Of a stretch of DNA of 40,248 nt, positions 1 through 9,491 are shown in pieces (position 1 is the stretch's first letter; each line of letters starts with the position of its first letter). Location of the stretch: assembly GCA_025358555.1 (NCBI GenBank), contig JANYJD010000039.1, forward strand, positions 1 to 40,248, in the 5' to 3' direction. The position numbers and the translations under genes are program-made. Source of the stretch: Rhodoferax sp. GTDB taxonomy: Bacteria > Pseudomonadota > Gammaproteobacteria > Burkholderiales > Burkholderiaceae_C. A model generated the notes under the pieces. That model ran no database searches and had not been told where the DNA came from. It saw only the letters and a program-made list of their open reading frames with translations.

Positions 1-18
1 GAAATCGAATGTTTGACT

Positions 19-1122
19 TCATGCTGAAGGGACCGCCTGTGGTGTAAGTTGAAAGCCCAATTGGTGAGCCCGGCGAGTCAGATTTTGCACCACTCTTTGG
101 CGGTAGCGCTCTTCATATTCATCCTGGCCAGCTTCGACAAAGGCCTGACCCCTGGTCAGCATGAAATACACCAGCCGTGCCAGCTTGTGTGCGCTGGCCG
201 TGATAGCTTTGGGTTTATCCATTCGGGAGCACAGGCGGCAGTGTTCGCCGGTGTGCTGCGTTTGGGAGCGCCCAGGCCAGACTCTGGCAATTCGTGGCCC
301 TTCAGAGCCCCCAGCAGGTGCTGCAATTTGCCATCGCACTCGGTGATCTGCGCGGTATAGGCGTCGATCAAGGCCAGGGCCTGCTTGAGGGTAAACAGGT
401 GCTCGTCGTGCCAGTTGCCCTCCAGGGCCGCGGCGACCTCGGCCTCGTCAGCTTTGATGCGACTCTCCCGCAGCTTGGGCCAGCGTGGCGGCATCACGCT
501 CGCCTGCGACGATGGCGCGGATGATGGCCTGCCCGGTCACGCCCATGATGTCGGAGATGACATGGTGCAGCTGCACATTCATCTGCGTCATCGCCTTTTG
601 CAAATGCTGGACATGGCGTGCCTGATAGGCCAGCAACATGTCGCGGTGGCGCCAGACGGCACGCAGCGCACAGACTTCCTCAGCCGGACGAAAACCACCG
701 CGCAGCAGCCCATAGCTCATCAATTGTTGCAGCCACTGGCAGTCCAGCACGTCGCTCTTGCGCCCAGGCACATTCCTGACGTGCCGGGCGTTGACCAGAT
801 GCACTTCAAACCCGGCGGCATCGAGCATCTCGAACAGGGGGATCCAGTACACCCCGGTTGACTCCATTGCCACGGCTGTAACGCGACATTCATGCAGCCA
901 TTACACCAGGCGATGCAAGTCGGCAGTGAAGGACAGGAACTCGCGCACTGGCTCATCGTCACGCTCCCCTGGCACGGCGACGAAATGACTTGTGGCACCG
1001 ATATCAATGCCGCAGGCACTGGGGTAAGCGATGCTCAAAGCCGGGGCCTTTGATCGCTTGCGTACGGGTTGCGCCTTGGACGGCAGTGCTGACACAGTTG
1101 AGGTTTTGACGGGCTGGGCCAC
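19..1122 (-). pseudogene. IS110-family transposase, degraded (N-terminal DEDD part and C-terminal tail present in separate frames, central part missing)
   Basis: Minus-strand ORFs 901..1122 (CGIDIGATSHFVAVPGERDDEPVREF), 448..873 (MESTGVYWIPLFEMLDAAGFEVHLVNARHVRNVPGRKSDVLDCQWLQQLMSYGLLRGGFRP), 156..497 and 19..339 (ASAHKLARLVYFMLTRGQAFVEAGQDEYEERYRQRVVQNL) are successive IS110-like segments in different frames. Confidence 0.88.
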
Positions 1123-1296
1123 AAGCGTACTCCTTTGATTGAGGGTTCAACGATGCGCACCACGAGGGAAAAACGTCTTGATTACTCAGTCTCTTAAACG
1201 GGATGGTCGTCGCCACCACAACGGTAGCCACGAACCTCACCACTGCGCTGCTACCCTAAGTCTATTAACGCTTTGGCCTGACCCAATTTCGGCCAA

Positions 1297-1363
1297 GGAA
1301 GCCTGGTGCACAGCGTGCGCGCCACCTCGGGCAACGTGCACGACGTGACTGAAGGCAACGGCC
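1297..1363 (+). mobile_element. IS5-family transposase remnant (short internal fragment)
   Basis: Plus-strand translation GSLVHSVRATSGNVHDVTEGNG resembles the conserved IS5 segment '(S)GLVHTVxGTxxNVHDVT'. No surrounding intact ORF. Confidence 0.6.
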
Positions 1364-1405
1364 GGGTGAACCTGCCCCCGCTTGACGTACCGCTTAGCCG
1401 TTCCG

Positions 1406-2275
1406 TTATGCGGCCTTCGGTTGCTGTGCCGCGTGCCAGCGTTCTTCAAATTGCATGGCGCTGACATAGCCCAGCGTAGAGTGCAATCGTCTGTGGCTGT
1501 AGAAGGTCAGCCAGTCAATCACCTCGTCCATTGATTCTCTGTGCGTGGCGAACTTTTGCCCGTATAGCCTGCCCACTTTCAACCGTCCCCACAGACTCTC
1601 TGTGGGCGCGTTGTGGCAAAACCCCAAGTCCGCCCAGCAGTTCCCCTTGCGGCTCATCGAGCTTTTCATCTTGTCGCCCGCCAGCGTGCGCTGAAACTCG
1701 TGCCCACAGTATTGACTTCCCCGCTCCGAATGGAAGATCAGGCCTGGGTCGGGGTGACGCCGAAACCATGCCATCTTCAGCGCATCCGTCACCAGGCTGC
1801 TTTGCTTGTGCGCCTGCATACTCCAGCCCACCACCTGGCGGCTGAACAGGTCAACAACAGCCGCCAAATACAGCCAACCCTCGTCGGTGGCGATATACGT
1901 GATGTCACCCGTCCAGACCTGATTGGGCGCCGCTGGGGTGAAGTTACGTTGCACCAGATCAGGGGCAATGGGCAGATGGTGCTTGCTGTCCGCGGTGACG
2001 ACAAACTTGCGTTTGCATCGGGCGCGGATGCCGTGATTCTTCATCAGGCGGCGTACCCGCTCCTTGCCCACGCGGTGACCTCGTGCCACCAGTTCCTTCC
2101 ACATTTTTGACCAACCGTATTCCGCTTTGACCTCTGCATGGATGGCTCGGATGTGGGTCAACAACGCTTCATCGTTCAGGCGCTGAAAGCTGCCAGGCTT
2201 GCTGGGTTTGTCCAGACGTCTACGCCGCCCGTGCTCAAAGAGCGTGTACTTGGCCCGTCGTTTCGTTTCACCCAT
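1406..2275 (-). pseudogene. IS3-family (IS150/IS407-like) transposase OrfB, probably catalytically dead
   Basis: rve integrase core: HTH_21-like N-terminus, PNQVWTGDITYIATDEGWLYLAAVVDLFSRQVVGW, IFHSERGSQYCGHEFQ, NAPTESLWGRLKVGRLYG. Second catalytic D of HSDRGSQY is E, and the NCWDNAPTES motif is split by extra residues. No OrfA seen upstream. Confidence 0.9.
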
Positions 2276-2462
2276 TTCGTTCTCTTAAACTGATTTTTAA
2301 CCACCAGCTAAGCAGTACGTTTTTCGGGGGCAATGTCACAATATGAAATGTCGGGTTCATTGGCAACCTTGGCAAAGCGCGCATGGAGAAAATGCGCAGT
2401 TTTGCAAGTGTCTCCTGACATTCATGCCGTGCGTCGCCGCCGCCAGAGAATCTTCAGATTGT

Positions 2463-2476
2463 TTGATCCAGATCAT
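2463..2476 (+). promoter_or_regulatory. Candidate FNR/ANR-type box
   Basis: TTGATCCAGATCAT, 9 of 10 informative positions of TTGAT-N4-ATCAA, intergenic, ~190 bp upstream of the ORF at 2659. Confidence 0.3.
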
Positions 2477-2658
2477 GCCGGGCAGCGCGCTTATTGTGTT
2501 CAATAGGCCTGACGGCGGCTCCTTGCTTGACGTCGCAACGGGCGGCCGTGCCGCTTGGAAAAAGGGGATTTTGAGATGAACGACACCCAACCCGGTTGGC
2601 CTGCGGTCTGTAGTTTGACCCCTGGCTTTCGGATTGCGGCACTCTACGGGCTAGGCGC

Positions 2659-3534
2659 GTGATGACTTGGTTGAAGTGGTCAGGTGTTGCACTCACTGTG
2701 CTTTTGATCGTTGGGATAGGTGCCGTAGGCTACGGTTCCTGGCACTGGAACTCAGGCACAAACGCCAAGCTGGCACGGCTCGAAGCGGCTCGCGTCGGGC
2801 CTTGGCCTTCTACGCAGGCTGCACGCTACGATGCCCGCGAGCTCGAAGGTCTGCCCGCACCCGTGCAGCGATACTTTCGCGCGGTGTTGAAGGACGGCCA
2901 GGCCATCATCGCCGCCGCGTCGCTTGAACAGACCGGAACGTTCAACATGAGCGAAACCGCTGAAGCGTGGAAGCCGTTCACCGCGAAGCAGCGTGTGATC
3001 ACCCAGCGGCCAGGCTTTGACTGGGATGCCCGCATCACGATGTTTTCGCGCGTACCCGTGCATATCCATGACGCGTACATCGCAGGCCAGGGCATACTGC
3101 ACGGCGCGGTATTGGGGTTGATTCCTGTGGTCAACATGCCCGACACCCCGGAGTTGCGGCAAGGGGAGTTCATGCGCTACTTTATGGAGGCATTGTGGTA
3201 CCCGACGGCACTTTTACCGAGCCAGGGCGTGCGCTGGGAGGCAGTGGATGACCAATCGGCCCGCGCCACTCTCACAGACGGTGCGATCACATTGACACTG
3301 ACTTTCCGGTTTCAGGACGACGGATTGATCGGCTCTGCCCGTGCTGAATCGCGTGGGCGCCTGGTAAACGGTGTTCCCAGCGGTGCACCCTGGCAAGGCC
3401 GGTTCTGGAATTACGCAGTTCGCGACGGCATGCGGGTGCCGCTTGAAGGCGAGGTCGCGTGGGTGATGCCTGACGGCCTCAAACCCTACTACCGCGGCAA
3501 GTTGACATCGCTCTCATTTGATTTTGCGAAATGA
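2659..3534 (+). CDS. DUF6544/DUF6920-like conserved membrane-anchored protein
   Basis: 291-aa ORF with N-terminal TM; LPAPVQRYFRAVLKDGQ...FTAKQRVITQRPGFDWDARI...GEFMRYFMEALWYPTALLPSQGVRWEAVDD...GRLVNGVPSGAPWQGRFWNY. Confidence 0.75.
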   Translation: MMTWLKWSGVALTVLLIVGIGAVGYGSWHWNSGTNAKLARLEAARVGPWPSTQAARYDARELEGLPAPVQRYFRAVLKDGQAIIAAASLEQTGTFNMSETAEAWKPFTAKQRVITQRPGFDWDARITMFSRVPVHIHDAYIAGQGILHGAVLGLIPVVNMPDTPELRQGEFMRYFMEALWYPTALLPSQGVRWEAVDDQSARATLTDGAITLTLTFRFQDDGLIGSARAESRGRLVNGVPSGAPWQGRFWNYAVRDGMRVPLEGEVAWVMPDGLKPYYRGKLTSLSFDFAK

Positions 3535-3577
3535 GCCTGGTGCTAAGTGAATTCAATTTGCCCTACGGAAATCGGCC

Positions 3578-3599
3578 GTATGTGCGTTGGCGCACATAC
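3578..3599 (+). promoter_or_regulatory. Palindromic motif copy A (GTATGTGCG-TTGG-CGCACATAC)
   Basis: Perfect 9-bp inverted repeat with 4-nt centre, 60 bp upstream of the cytochrome gene start at 3660. Confidence 0.65.
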
Positions 3600-3659
3600 A
3601 GGGCGCAAACGCGAAGCGAAGATTCAGGTCTTCGCAATCGACCGCGTGGCAGGAGACTC

Positions 3660-4021
3660 ATGACGAAACTTCAAAATGGGATCGTGGTTTTTTTGTGTTG
3701 GCAGGTTCCAGCTCGCTTTGCTGTTCCCAAGACACACCCGCCCAGACACGGGGCGAGTTGCTTTACAGCACGCATTGCGTAGCGTGCCACACCACGCAAA
3801 TGCATTGGCGCAATGTCAAGCAGGCCTTCGACTGGGACAGCCTGAAATTTCAAGTTCGCCGCTGGCAGGGCAACACGGGCTTGGCATGGAGCGAGGCGGA
3901 CATTACAGAGGTTTCCCGCTACTTGAATGAAACCATTTATCACTATCCGCAGACGAATGACCGTGTCGGGATGGTTTCACGGCAAACATCCCACTCACCC
4001 AAATCCAGCAGAGATCAATGA
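3660..4021 (+). pseudogene. Small secreted c-type cytochrome, -1 frameshift in a T run
   Basis: ATG at 3660 gives MTKLQNGIVVF; after the T7 run the adjacent frame gives VLAGSSSLCCSQDTPAQTRGELLYSTHCVACHTTQMHWR (CxxCH). One added T restores a single ORF with signal peptide. Confidence 0.7.
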
Positions 4022-4518
4022 TGTCCAAACGAACCCTTTTAATACAGGGCCACCCAGATGCAAGCCAGCCGCACTTGTGCCATGCCCTGGCATCGAGCTA
4101 AAGCGCTGGCGCAGAAAGTGCGGGCCACTCAGTCAGGCACGTCAATATCGCGGAACTTGACTTCCCTTTGCTGCGCAGTCAAAAAGACTGTGAAACAGGC
4201 ACAGTGCCCATTAGCCTTAAACCCGTGCAAAACGATCTTCTTTAGGCCGCGCATCTGGTTATTTTCTTTCCGCTCTGGGCCGGTGACATGCGCGCATTGC
4301 TAAAAGGCTTTTTTGAATAGCTGATGCGTCCTTTTTTTAGCGGGGAATACGCCAATTTCTTTGATAAAAAGGTTTTGTCAGGTCGCTCGGCTCGCGTCGT
4401 AGTCACGATGGGCATGCCCGCTGTCATTTACCGCTGGTACTTTCGCGCCCACAGCGTGAAGTCGCTGGAACGCAACCTGCTGGGCATAGTGGGCGTCGCG
4501 CCCGTACATGAGACGTTG
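4020..4518 (+). pseudogene. Flavodoxin-fold NAD(P)H dehydrogenase (quinone)-like protein, degraded
   Basis: MSKRTLLIQGHPDASQPHLCHALASS* ... VNIAELDFPLLRSQKDCETGTVPISLKPVQNDLL*AAHLVIFFPLWAGDMRALLKGFFE*LMRPFF...VVVTMGMPAVIYRWYFRAHSVKSLERNLLGIVGVAPVHETLIG; in-frame stops and a frameshift. Confidence 0.75.
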
Positions 4519-4953
4519 ATTGGTTTGCAACCAACGGAACTGAGTGCTTACGTGATTTACGGCGTACCCGTGTACGCGCCTTGCACAGGCGTCGTGGAGG
4601 TTGCCATCGACGGCTTGCCCGACATGCCAGTGCCGCAAATGGATCGGGAGCATATGGCGGGGAACCACGTGCTGCTGCGCTGCGCAGGTGCCGATGTGTT
4701 GCTGGGGCACCTTCAACCCGGCAGCATTAAAGTCAAGGCTGGCGATCAAGTCGCAGTCGGTCAGCTTGTAGGGGCAGTAGGCAATTCTGGCAATACCGGC
4801 GAGCCGCACCTGCACATTCATGCGCAGCAGGCCGGCACGGCGCTCGAACCCATTTCTGGCAGCCCGCTGCCGATACGCTTGAATGGCCGGTTTCTGGTGC
4901 GAAATGACCGGGTTATCGGCTCCGTGAAAAGTCAAAAGGATTGGACATCATGA
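4324..4953 (+). CDS. Chimeric ORF: C-terminus of decayed flavodoxin-like oxidoreductase fused to an M23 metallopeptidase C-terminal domain
   Basis: N-terminal ~65 aa match the quinone reductase tail; remainder has YGVPVYAPCTGVVEVAIDGLPD...GNHVLLRCAGADVLLGHLQPGSIKVKAGDQVAVGQLVGAVGNSGNTGEPHLHIHAQQ (M23/LytM HxH). Confidence 0.75.
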   Translation: MRPFFSGEYANFFDKKVLSGRSARVVVTMGMPAVIYRWYFRAHSVKSLERNLLGIVGVAPVHETLIGLQPTELSAYVIYGVPVYAPCTGVVEVAIDGLPDMPVPQMDREHMAGNHVLLRCAGADVLLGHLQPGSIKVKAGDQVAVGQLVGAVGNSGNTGEPHLHIHAQQAGTALEPISGSPLPIRLNGRFLVRNDRVIGSVKSQKDWTS

Positions 4954-5639
4954 GACACACCGAAAGACACCGCACCTCCCGCATCGGCTGGCTGCGCGCG
5001 GCCGTGCTGGGGGCCAACGACGGCATTGTGTCCACCGCCAGCCTGATTGTGGGCGTTGCGGCTGCCAGCGCCAGCCAGAGCAGCCTGCTGCTCACCGGAG
5101 TCGCAGGCCTGGTGGCGGGTGCCATGTCGATGGCGGCGGGCGAGTTTGTGTCGGTGCATTCGCAGGCCGATACCGAAATGGCCGATCTGGCCCGCGAGCG
5201 CGCCGAGCTGGAGAAAGACCCCGCCGCCGAGCACCGGGAGTTGGCCGCCATTTATGTCACACGCGGGCTGGATTCGACGCTGGCGCAACAAGTGGCTACG
5301 CAATTGATGAAACACGATGCGCTGGGCACGCACGCGCGCGAAGAGCTGGGCATATCCGAGGCGCATGGCGCACAACCCGTTCAAGCGGCGCTGTCGTCAG
5401 CTGCCAGCTTTGCAGTGGGGGCAGCGCTGCCGCTGGCAGTCACCGCACTGGCGGTGGGGCCGCACCTGATTGCCTGGATCACGGTGATGTCGCTTGGCTT
5501 TCTTGCTTTGTTGGGAGTTGCTGCTGCTAAAGCGGGCGGTGCCAACGTCTGGACGGGTGCCTGGCGCGTCACGTTCTGGGGTGCCCTGGCCATGGCCATC
5601 ACGGCGGGCGTGGGATCGCTGTTTGGGGCGGCACTGTGA
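4950..5639 (+). CDS. VIT1/CCC1-family transporter (Fe/Mn)
   Basis: GWLRAAVLGANDGIVSTASLIVGVAAA...GVAGLVAGAMSMAAGEFVSVHSQADTE hallmark; C-terminal TM helices. Confidence 0.93.
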   Translation: MRHTERHRTSRIGWLRAAVLGANDGIVSTASLIVGVAAASASQSSLLLTGVAGLVAGAMSMAAGEFVSVHSQADTEMADLARERAELEKDPAAEHRELAAIYVTRGLDSTLAQQVATQLMKHDALGTHAREELGISEAHGAQPVQAALSSAASFAVGAALPLAVTALAVGPHLIAWITVMSLGFLALLGVAAAKAGGANVWTGAWRVTFWGALAMAITAGVGSLFGAAL

Positions 5640-6850
5640 ATGCGCAGCAAACGCCTGATTCCGTCCGCAACAGGTTTGGCGTGTACCCGGATGTGCTCAA
5701 GCTCGGCTTGGTCAGCTTCTTGACCGACCTGAGTTCCGAGATGATCTTCTCGGTATTTGCGATTTTCTTCACCACCCTCGCCGGTGCATCGGCGGCCCTG
5801 TTGGGCCTTGTGGAGGGCCTGGCTGATCTGTCGGCGTCATCACTCAACTACTACGCAGGCTGGTTGTCAGACCGCACTGGCCAACGCAAAATCTTTGCGT
5901 TGGCGGGCTATGGTTTTTCCACCCTGGCCAAGGTCATCCTGCTGGTCAGCAGTTCAATTACCGGCCTTACAGTTTTTCGCGTGATCGAGCGCTTAGGCAA
6001 GGGCTTCAGAGGTCCGCCGCGCGATGCCTGGCTGTCCGCCGTGGCCGACAAGGGGAGCCGTGGCTACGCTTTCGGCGTGCACAAGGCGCTGGACAAATCG
6101 GGTGCCGTGCTGGGGCCATTGGTCGCGTATGCCCTGCTGTCGTGGCTGGGGTATGGCGCTTCAACCTACCGCGCCCTGTTCTGGGTGGCGCTGGTGCCAG
6201 CGGTACTGGCCGTGGTGGCGCTGAGCCTCGTCAAAGACCAGGCAGCGCCAGCGCGTCCGCGCGAGAACATGCTGCAGACTTGGCAAAGCCTGAGCCCCGG
6301 GTTCAAGCGCTATCTGATAAGTGCGGGCGTCTTTTCGCTGGCGTATTTCAGTTTTGGCTTCTTGATGTTGCGTGCCCACAGCGTGGGCTTTTCGGTCAAA
6401 GACACGGTGCTGCTCTACGCCATGTTCAACATAGCGTGCGTGATTGCTGCGCCGCTGATTGGTAAGCTCGGGGACAGTGTGGGCAGGCCCAAGATGATCA
6501 TGCTGGGCTATGCCGTCTACTTTGTGATGAGCCTTGGTTTTGCGTTTGCCAGCACCCAATTGGAAATAATCGTGCTGTTCATTCTGTACGGCGTTTTCTA
6601 CGCGATAGACGAGGCCCAAAACAAAGCCTTCATCGTCGATCTGGAAGCCGAGCGGCGCGCCTCTGCCATAGGGCTTTACAACTTCGTGACGGGTGTGATT
6701 TATTTGCCCGCATCGCTGATTGCCGGCGCTTTGTGGCTGCTGAATCCGGCCAGCACGTTCTTCCTGGCAGCGGGGCTGGCCTTGGCCGCGCTGATTGTCT
6801 TTGCGTTGACGCACCCGGACCGCCTGCGCGAAGGTGCGTTACCGCACTGA
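5636..6850 (+). CDS. Major facilitator superfamily transporter
   Basis: 404 aa, ~12 TM; FLTDLSSEMIFSVFAIFF...GLVEGLADLSASSLNYYAGWLSDRTGQRK...RLGKGFRGPPRDAWLSA. Confidence 0.9.
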   Translation: MNAQQTPDSVRNRFGVYPDVLKLGLVSFLTDLSSEMIFSVFAIFFTTLAGASAALLGLVEGLADLSASSLNYYAGWLSDRTGQRKIFALAGYGFSTLAKVILLVSSSITGLTVFRVIERLGKGFRGPPRDAWLSAVADKGSRGYAFGVHKALDKSGAVLGPLVAYALLSWLGYGASTYRALFWVALVPAVLAVVALSLVKDQAAPARPRENMLQTWQSLSPGFKRYLISAGVFSLAYFSFGFLMLRAHSVGFSVKDTVLLYAMFNIACVIAAPLIGKLGDSVGRPKMIMLGYAVYFVMSLGFAFASTQLEIIVLFILYGVFYAIDEAQNKAFIVDLEAERRASAIGLYNFVTGVIYLPASLIAGALWLLNPASTFFLAAGLALAALIVFALTHPDRLREGALPH

Positions 6851-6895
6851 ACTTTTGCGCGTGACGCTTTAGCATGGGAAAACTGGGGAATTGCC

Positions 6896-8038
6896 ATGAT
6901 CACACGTAAACAATTCATCCATAGTGCTACGGCATCTGCGGCCGCAGCGATGGGTGCACCTTTTATTCTGCAAGCCTGCTCGTCAGACAGTGGCGCGGGC
7001 GGCTATGACGCCACAGTGAGCAGCACCTGGCGCCCCGCCAAAGTGCCGCCTGGCGACAAGACGGCGTTGCGCCAGGAACTCGTGCGGTATGCCACGCTGG
7101 CCCCATCCAGCCACAACACCCAGTGCTGGAAGTTTCGCATTGAAGACGATGCCATCACCATCTTGCCCGACCTCGCGCGGCGAACCCCTGCGGTTGACCC
7201 CGACGACCATCATCTGTATGCATCATTGGGCTGCGCGACCGAGAATCTGGTGCAGGCCGCGCTGGCCAATGGTTTGAAAGGCGATGTGCGGTTTGGCCTT
7301 GAATCCGGCGGTGGCCGCGATGGAGACGGGGGCGGCGCCATCCGGGTGGCGCTGGAACCGACCAACGCAGCCGCTTCACCGCTTTACCTGGCGATCTCCG
7401 AGCGCCAGTGCACGCGTGCCGAATACGATGGCAAGCCGTTGTCCACCGACGAATTGCGCCTCTTGGAACAGGCAGGCACGGGCAAAGGCGTTCGCGTGAT
7501 GCTCCTCACCAAAAAGGCCGCGCTTGAGAGCGTTTTGGCGTACGTGGTTGAAGGCAACACCGCGCAAATGAACGATCCGGCTTTTGTTGAAGAGCTCAAA
7601 AGCTGGATTCGGTTTGGCAGCGGTGAAGCAGTTGAAACCGGTGACGGGCTCTATAGCGCCACCTCGGGAAACCCATCGGTTCCGCGCTGGATTGGCAGCC
7701 CGCTTTTTGGCATGTTCTTCAAGCCAAAAAGCGAAAATGACAAATATGCAAAACACGTGCGCAGCTCCGCTGGCGTTGCGGTTTTTGTATCTGAAGCCAG
7801 CGACAAGGCGCATTGGGTTGAGGCGGGGCGCTGCTACGAGCGTTTCGCACTTCAGGCCACAGCTTTGGGCATCCGCAACGCGATGCTCAACCAGCCTGTG
7901 GAGGTTTCCAGGCTTCGGCCCCAGTTTGCGACCGCGATGGGCATCGGCGGTGGCCGACCCGATCTGGTGGTGCGGTTCGGGCACGGGCCGGTGATGCCCA
8001 AATCATTGAGGCGTGACTTGCAGTCTGTGCTGGTTTAG
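6896..8038 (+). CDS. Acg-family FMN-binding nitroreductase-like protein with signal sequence
   Basis: MITRKQFIHSATASAAAAMGAPFILQACSS; LVRYATLAPSSHNTQCWKFRIEDDAITILPDLARRTPAVDPDDHHLYASLGCATENLVQAA. Confidence 0.88.
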   Translation: MITRKQFIHSATASAAAAMGAPFILQACSSDSGAGGYDATVSSTWRPAKVPPGDKTALRQELVRYATLAPSSHNTQCWKFRIEDDAITILPDLARRTPAVDPDDHHLYASLGCATENLVQAALANGLKGDVRFGLESGGGRDGDGGGAIRVALEPTNAAASPLYLAISERQCTRAEYDGKPLSTDELRLLEQAGTGKGVRVMLLTKKAALESVLAYVVEGNTAQMNDPAFVEELKSWIRFGSGEAVETGDGLYSATSGNPSVPRWIGSPLFGMFFKPKSENDKYAKHVRSSAGVAVFVSEASDKAHWVEAGRCYERFALQATALGIRNAMLNQPVEVSRLRPQFATAMGIGGGRPDLVVRFGHGPVMPKSLRRDLQSVLV

Positions 8039-8058
8039 CCCCGACGCATGTCGTTTTG

Positions 8059-8622
8059 TTACGCTGACTTTGGCGCAAATATCTTCACCCAGGCCACGTA
8101 CCGGTCCATCCAGGCCTGCAAGAATTTCTTGCTGGCCGCGCCGATACTGCCATCTGCGTCAAACAGGCCTTCTTTTGCATGGATGAACGCTTCGGGCTGC
8201 CCCATCGTGGGCACATCAAGGTACGCCAGGATGTTGCGCAGATGCTGTTGCGCCATCGACGTGCCGATGGCTCCAATCGATGCGCCCATCACGCCAGCCG
8301 GTTTGCCTGCCCAGGCATTTTGGCCATAGGGGCGTGATGCGTGGTCAATCGCGTTCTTCAGTACGCACGGGATTGAGCGGTTGTATTCGGGCGTGACGAA
8401 AAGCAACCCGTGCGATGCGGCAATCTCGGATTTCAACTGCTTGACCTGGTCTGACTGGATGGCATCGTCGTCCTGGTTGTAAAGGGGCAGGTTGCCAATT
8501 TGCACTTGCTGGAACGAGAAGTCTGCCGGTGCCAGCTTGGCCATGGCGCTGGCCAGTTTGCGGTTGAAAGAATCGCGGCGGAGGCTGCCGACAACGACGG
8601 CAATTTGGGTGTGGCTCATCAA
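8059..8622 (-). CDS. NADPH-dependent FMN reductase / NAD(P)H-dependent oxidoreductase
   Basis: VVGSLRRDSFNRKLASAMAKLAP...LLFVTPEYNRSIPCVLKNAIDHASRPYGQNAWAGKPAGVMGAS flavodoxin-like motifs. Confidence 0.93.
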   Translation of the reverse strand: MMSHTQIAVVVGSLRRDSFNRKLASAMAKLAPADFSFQQVQIGNLPLYNQDDDAIQSDQVKQLKSEIAASHGLLFVTPEYNRSIPCVLKNAIDHASRPYGQNAWAGKPAGVMGASIGAIGTSMAQQHLRNILAYLDVPTMGQPEAFIHAKEGLFDADGSIGAASKKFLQAWMDRYVAWVKIFAPKSA

Positions 8623-8714
8623 GTTCTCCTATGGAAATTTCAGACAAAAAAACCGCGCACTTCCACTGCTGAAAAGCCCGGCGTTGGTCATCTTCCGCTT
8701 TGTGCCGGTTGCCT

Positions 8715-8734
8715 TCTGTGCGCTGGCGCACATA
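8715..8734 (-). promoter_or_regulatory. Palindromic motif copy B (minus: GTATGTGCGCCAGCGCACAG)
   Basis: Intergenic, ~92 bp upstream of the FMN reductase start (8622, minus). Confidence 0.6.
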
Positions 8735-8746
8735 CCGGGTTAGTGC

Positions 8747-9481
8747 TCAACCCGGCGCAGCAGCCTTGATCGCCTCACCACGCTTGATATGCCCGTCCAC
8801 CAGCTCAATCACCCGGTCACAGCGCGCGGCCAGGCGCGGGTCGTGTGTGACGATCAAAAATGAGGTGTTCAACTCGGCGTGCATACGCCGCATCAATGCA
8901 AACACCTCGTCCGACGACGCGGTGTCCAGGTTGCCTGTGGGCTCGTCGGCCAGCACCAGCGGCGGCTCCAACACCAACGCGCGGGCAATGGCCACACGCT
9001 GCTGCATGCCGCCTGACAGCTCGCCGGGGCGTTTGGCCATCGCATTTTCAAGGCCCACCGATTTCAATACCGCACGGGCGCGTTCCAGGGCCGCTGGCGT
9101 GATTCGGCCTTCGCGCATCAGCGCGGGCAGCGTCGCGTTTTCCAGCGCGGTGAAGGCGGGCAGCAGGTGGTGGAACTGGAACACAAAGCCCAGCGTGGTG
9201 CGCCGCAGCAGGGTCAATTCGGCGTCGTCCAGTGCGGTGGTCTCTTTGCCTTCCATTTTGTAGCTCCCGGAGGTGGAGCGCTCCAGCAGGCCGATGATGT
9301 TGAGCAGCGTGCTCTTGCCGGAACCTGAGGGGCCGATCAGCGCGACAAACTCGCCGCGCCCAATGGCAAGCGACAGGCCGTGCAGCACCTTTGCCTCGTT
9401 CGGCTGGCCCTGGTTGTAGGTTTTGTGGATGTCGGCAAGTTCTATCAATGCGCCAGTGGAAGCAGTGTTTGCAGCGCCCAT
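8747..9481 (-). CDS. ABC transporter ATP-binding protein (LolD/MacB-like)
   Basis: Walker A IGPSGSGKSTLL; signature LSGGMQQRVAIARAL; Walker B LVLADEPTGNLD. Start MGAANTAS preferred to the longer ORF. Confidence 0.93.
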   Translation of the reverse strand: MGAANTASTGALIELADIHKTYNQGQPNEAKVLHGLSLAIGRGEFVALIGPSGSGKSTLLNIIGLLERSTSGSYKMEGKETTALDDAELTLLRRTTLGFVFQFHHLLPAFTALENATLPALMREGRITPAALERARAVLKSVGLENAMAKRPGELSGGMQQRVAIARALVLEPPLVLADEPTGNLDTASSDEVFALMRRMHAELNTSFLIVTHDPRLAARCDRVIELVDGHIKRGEAIKAAAPG

Positions 9482-9491
9482 CTCACCTCCA

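Noticed and set aside
655-676. cgcagcgcacagac resembling the right arm of the palindromic motif
   Set aside because: Lies inside the IS110 coding region and lacks the left arm.
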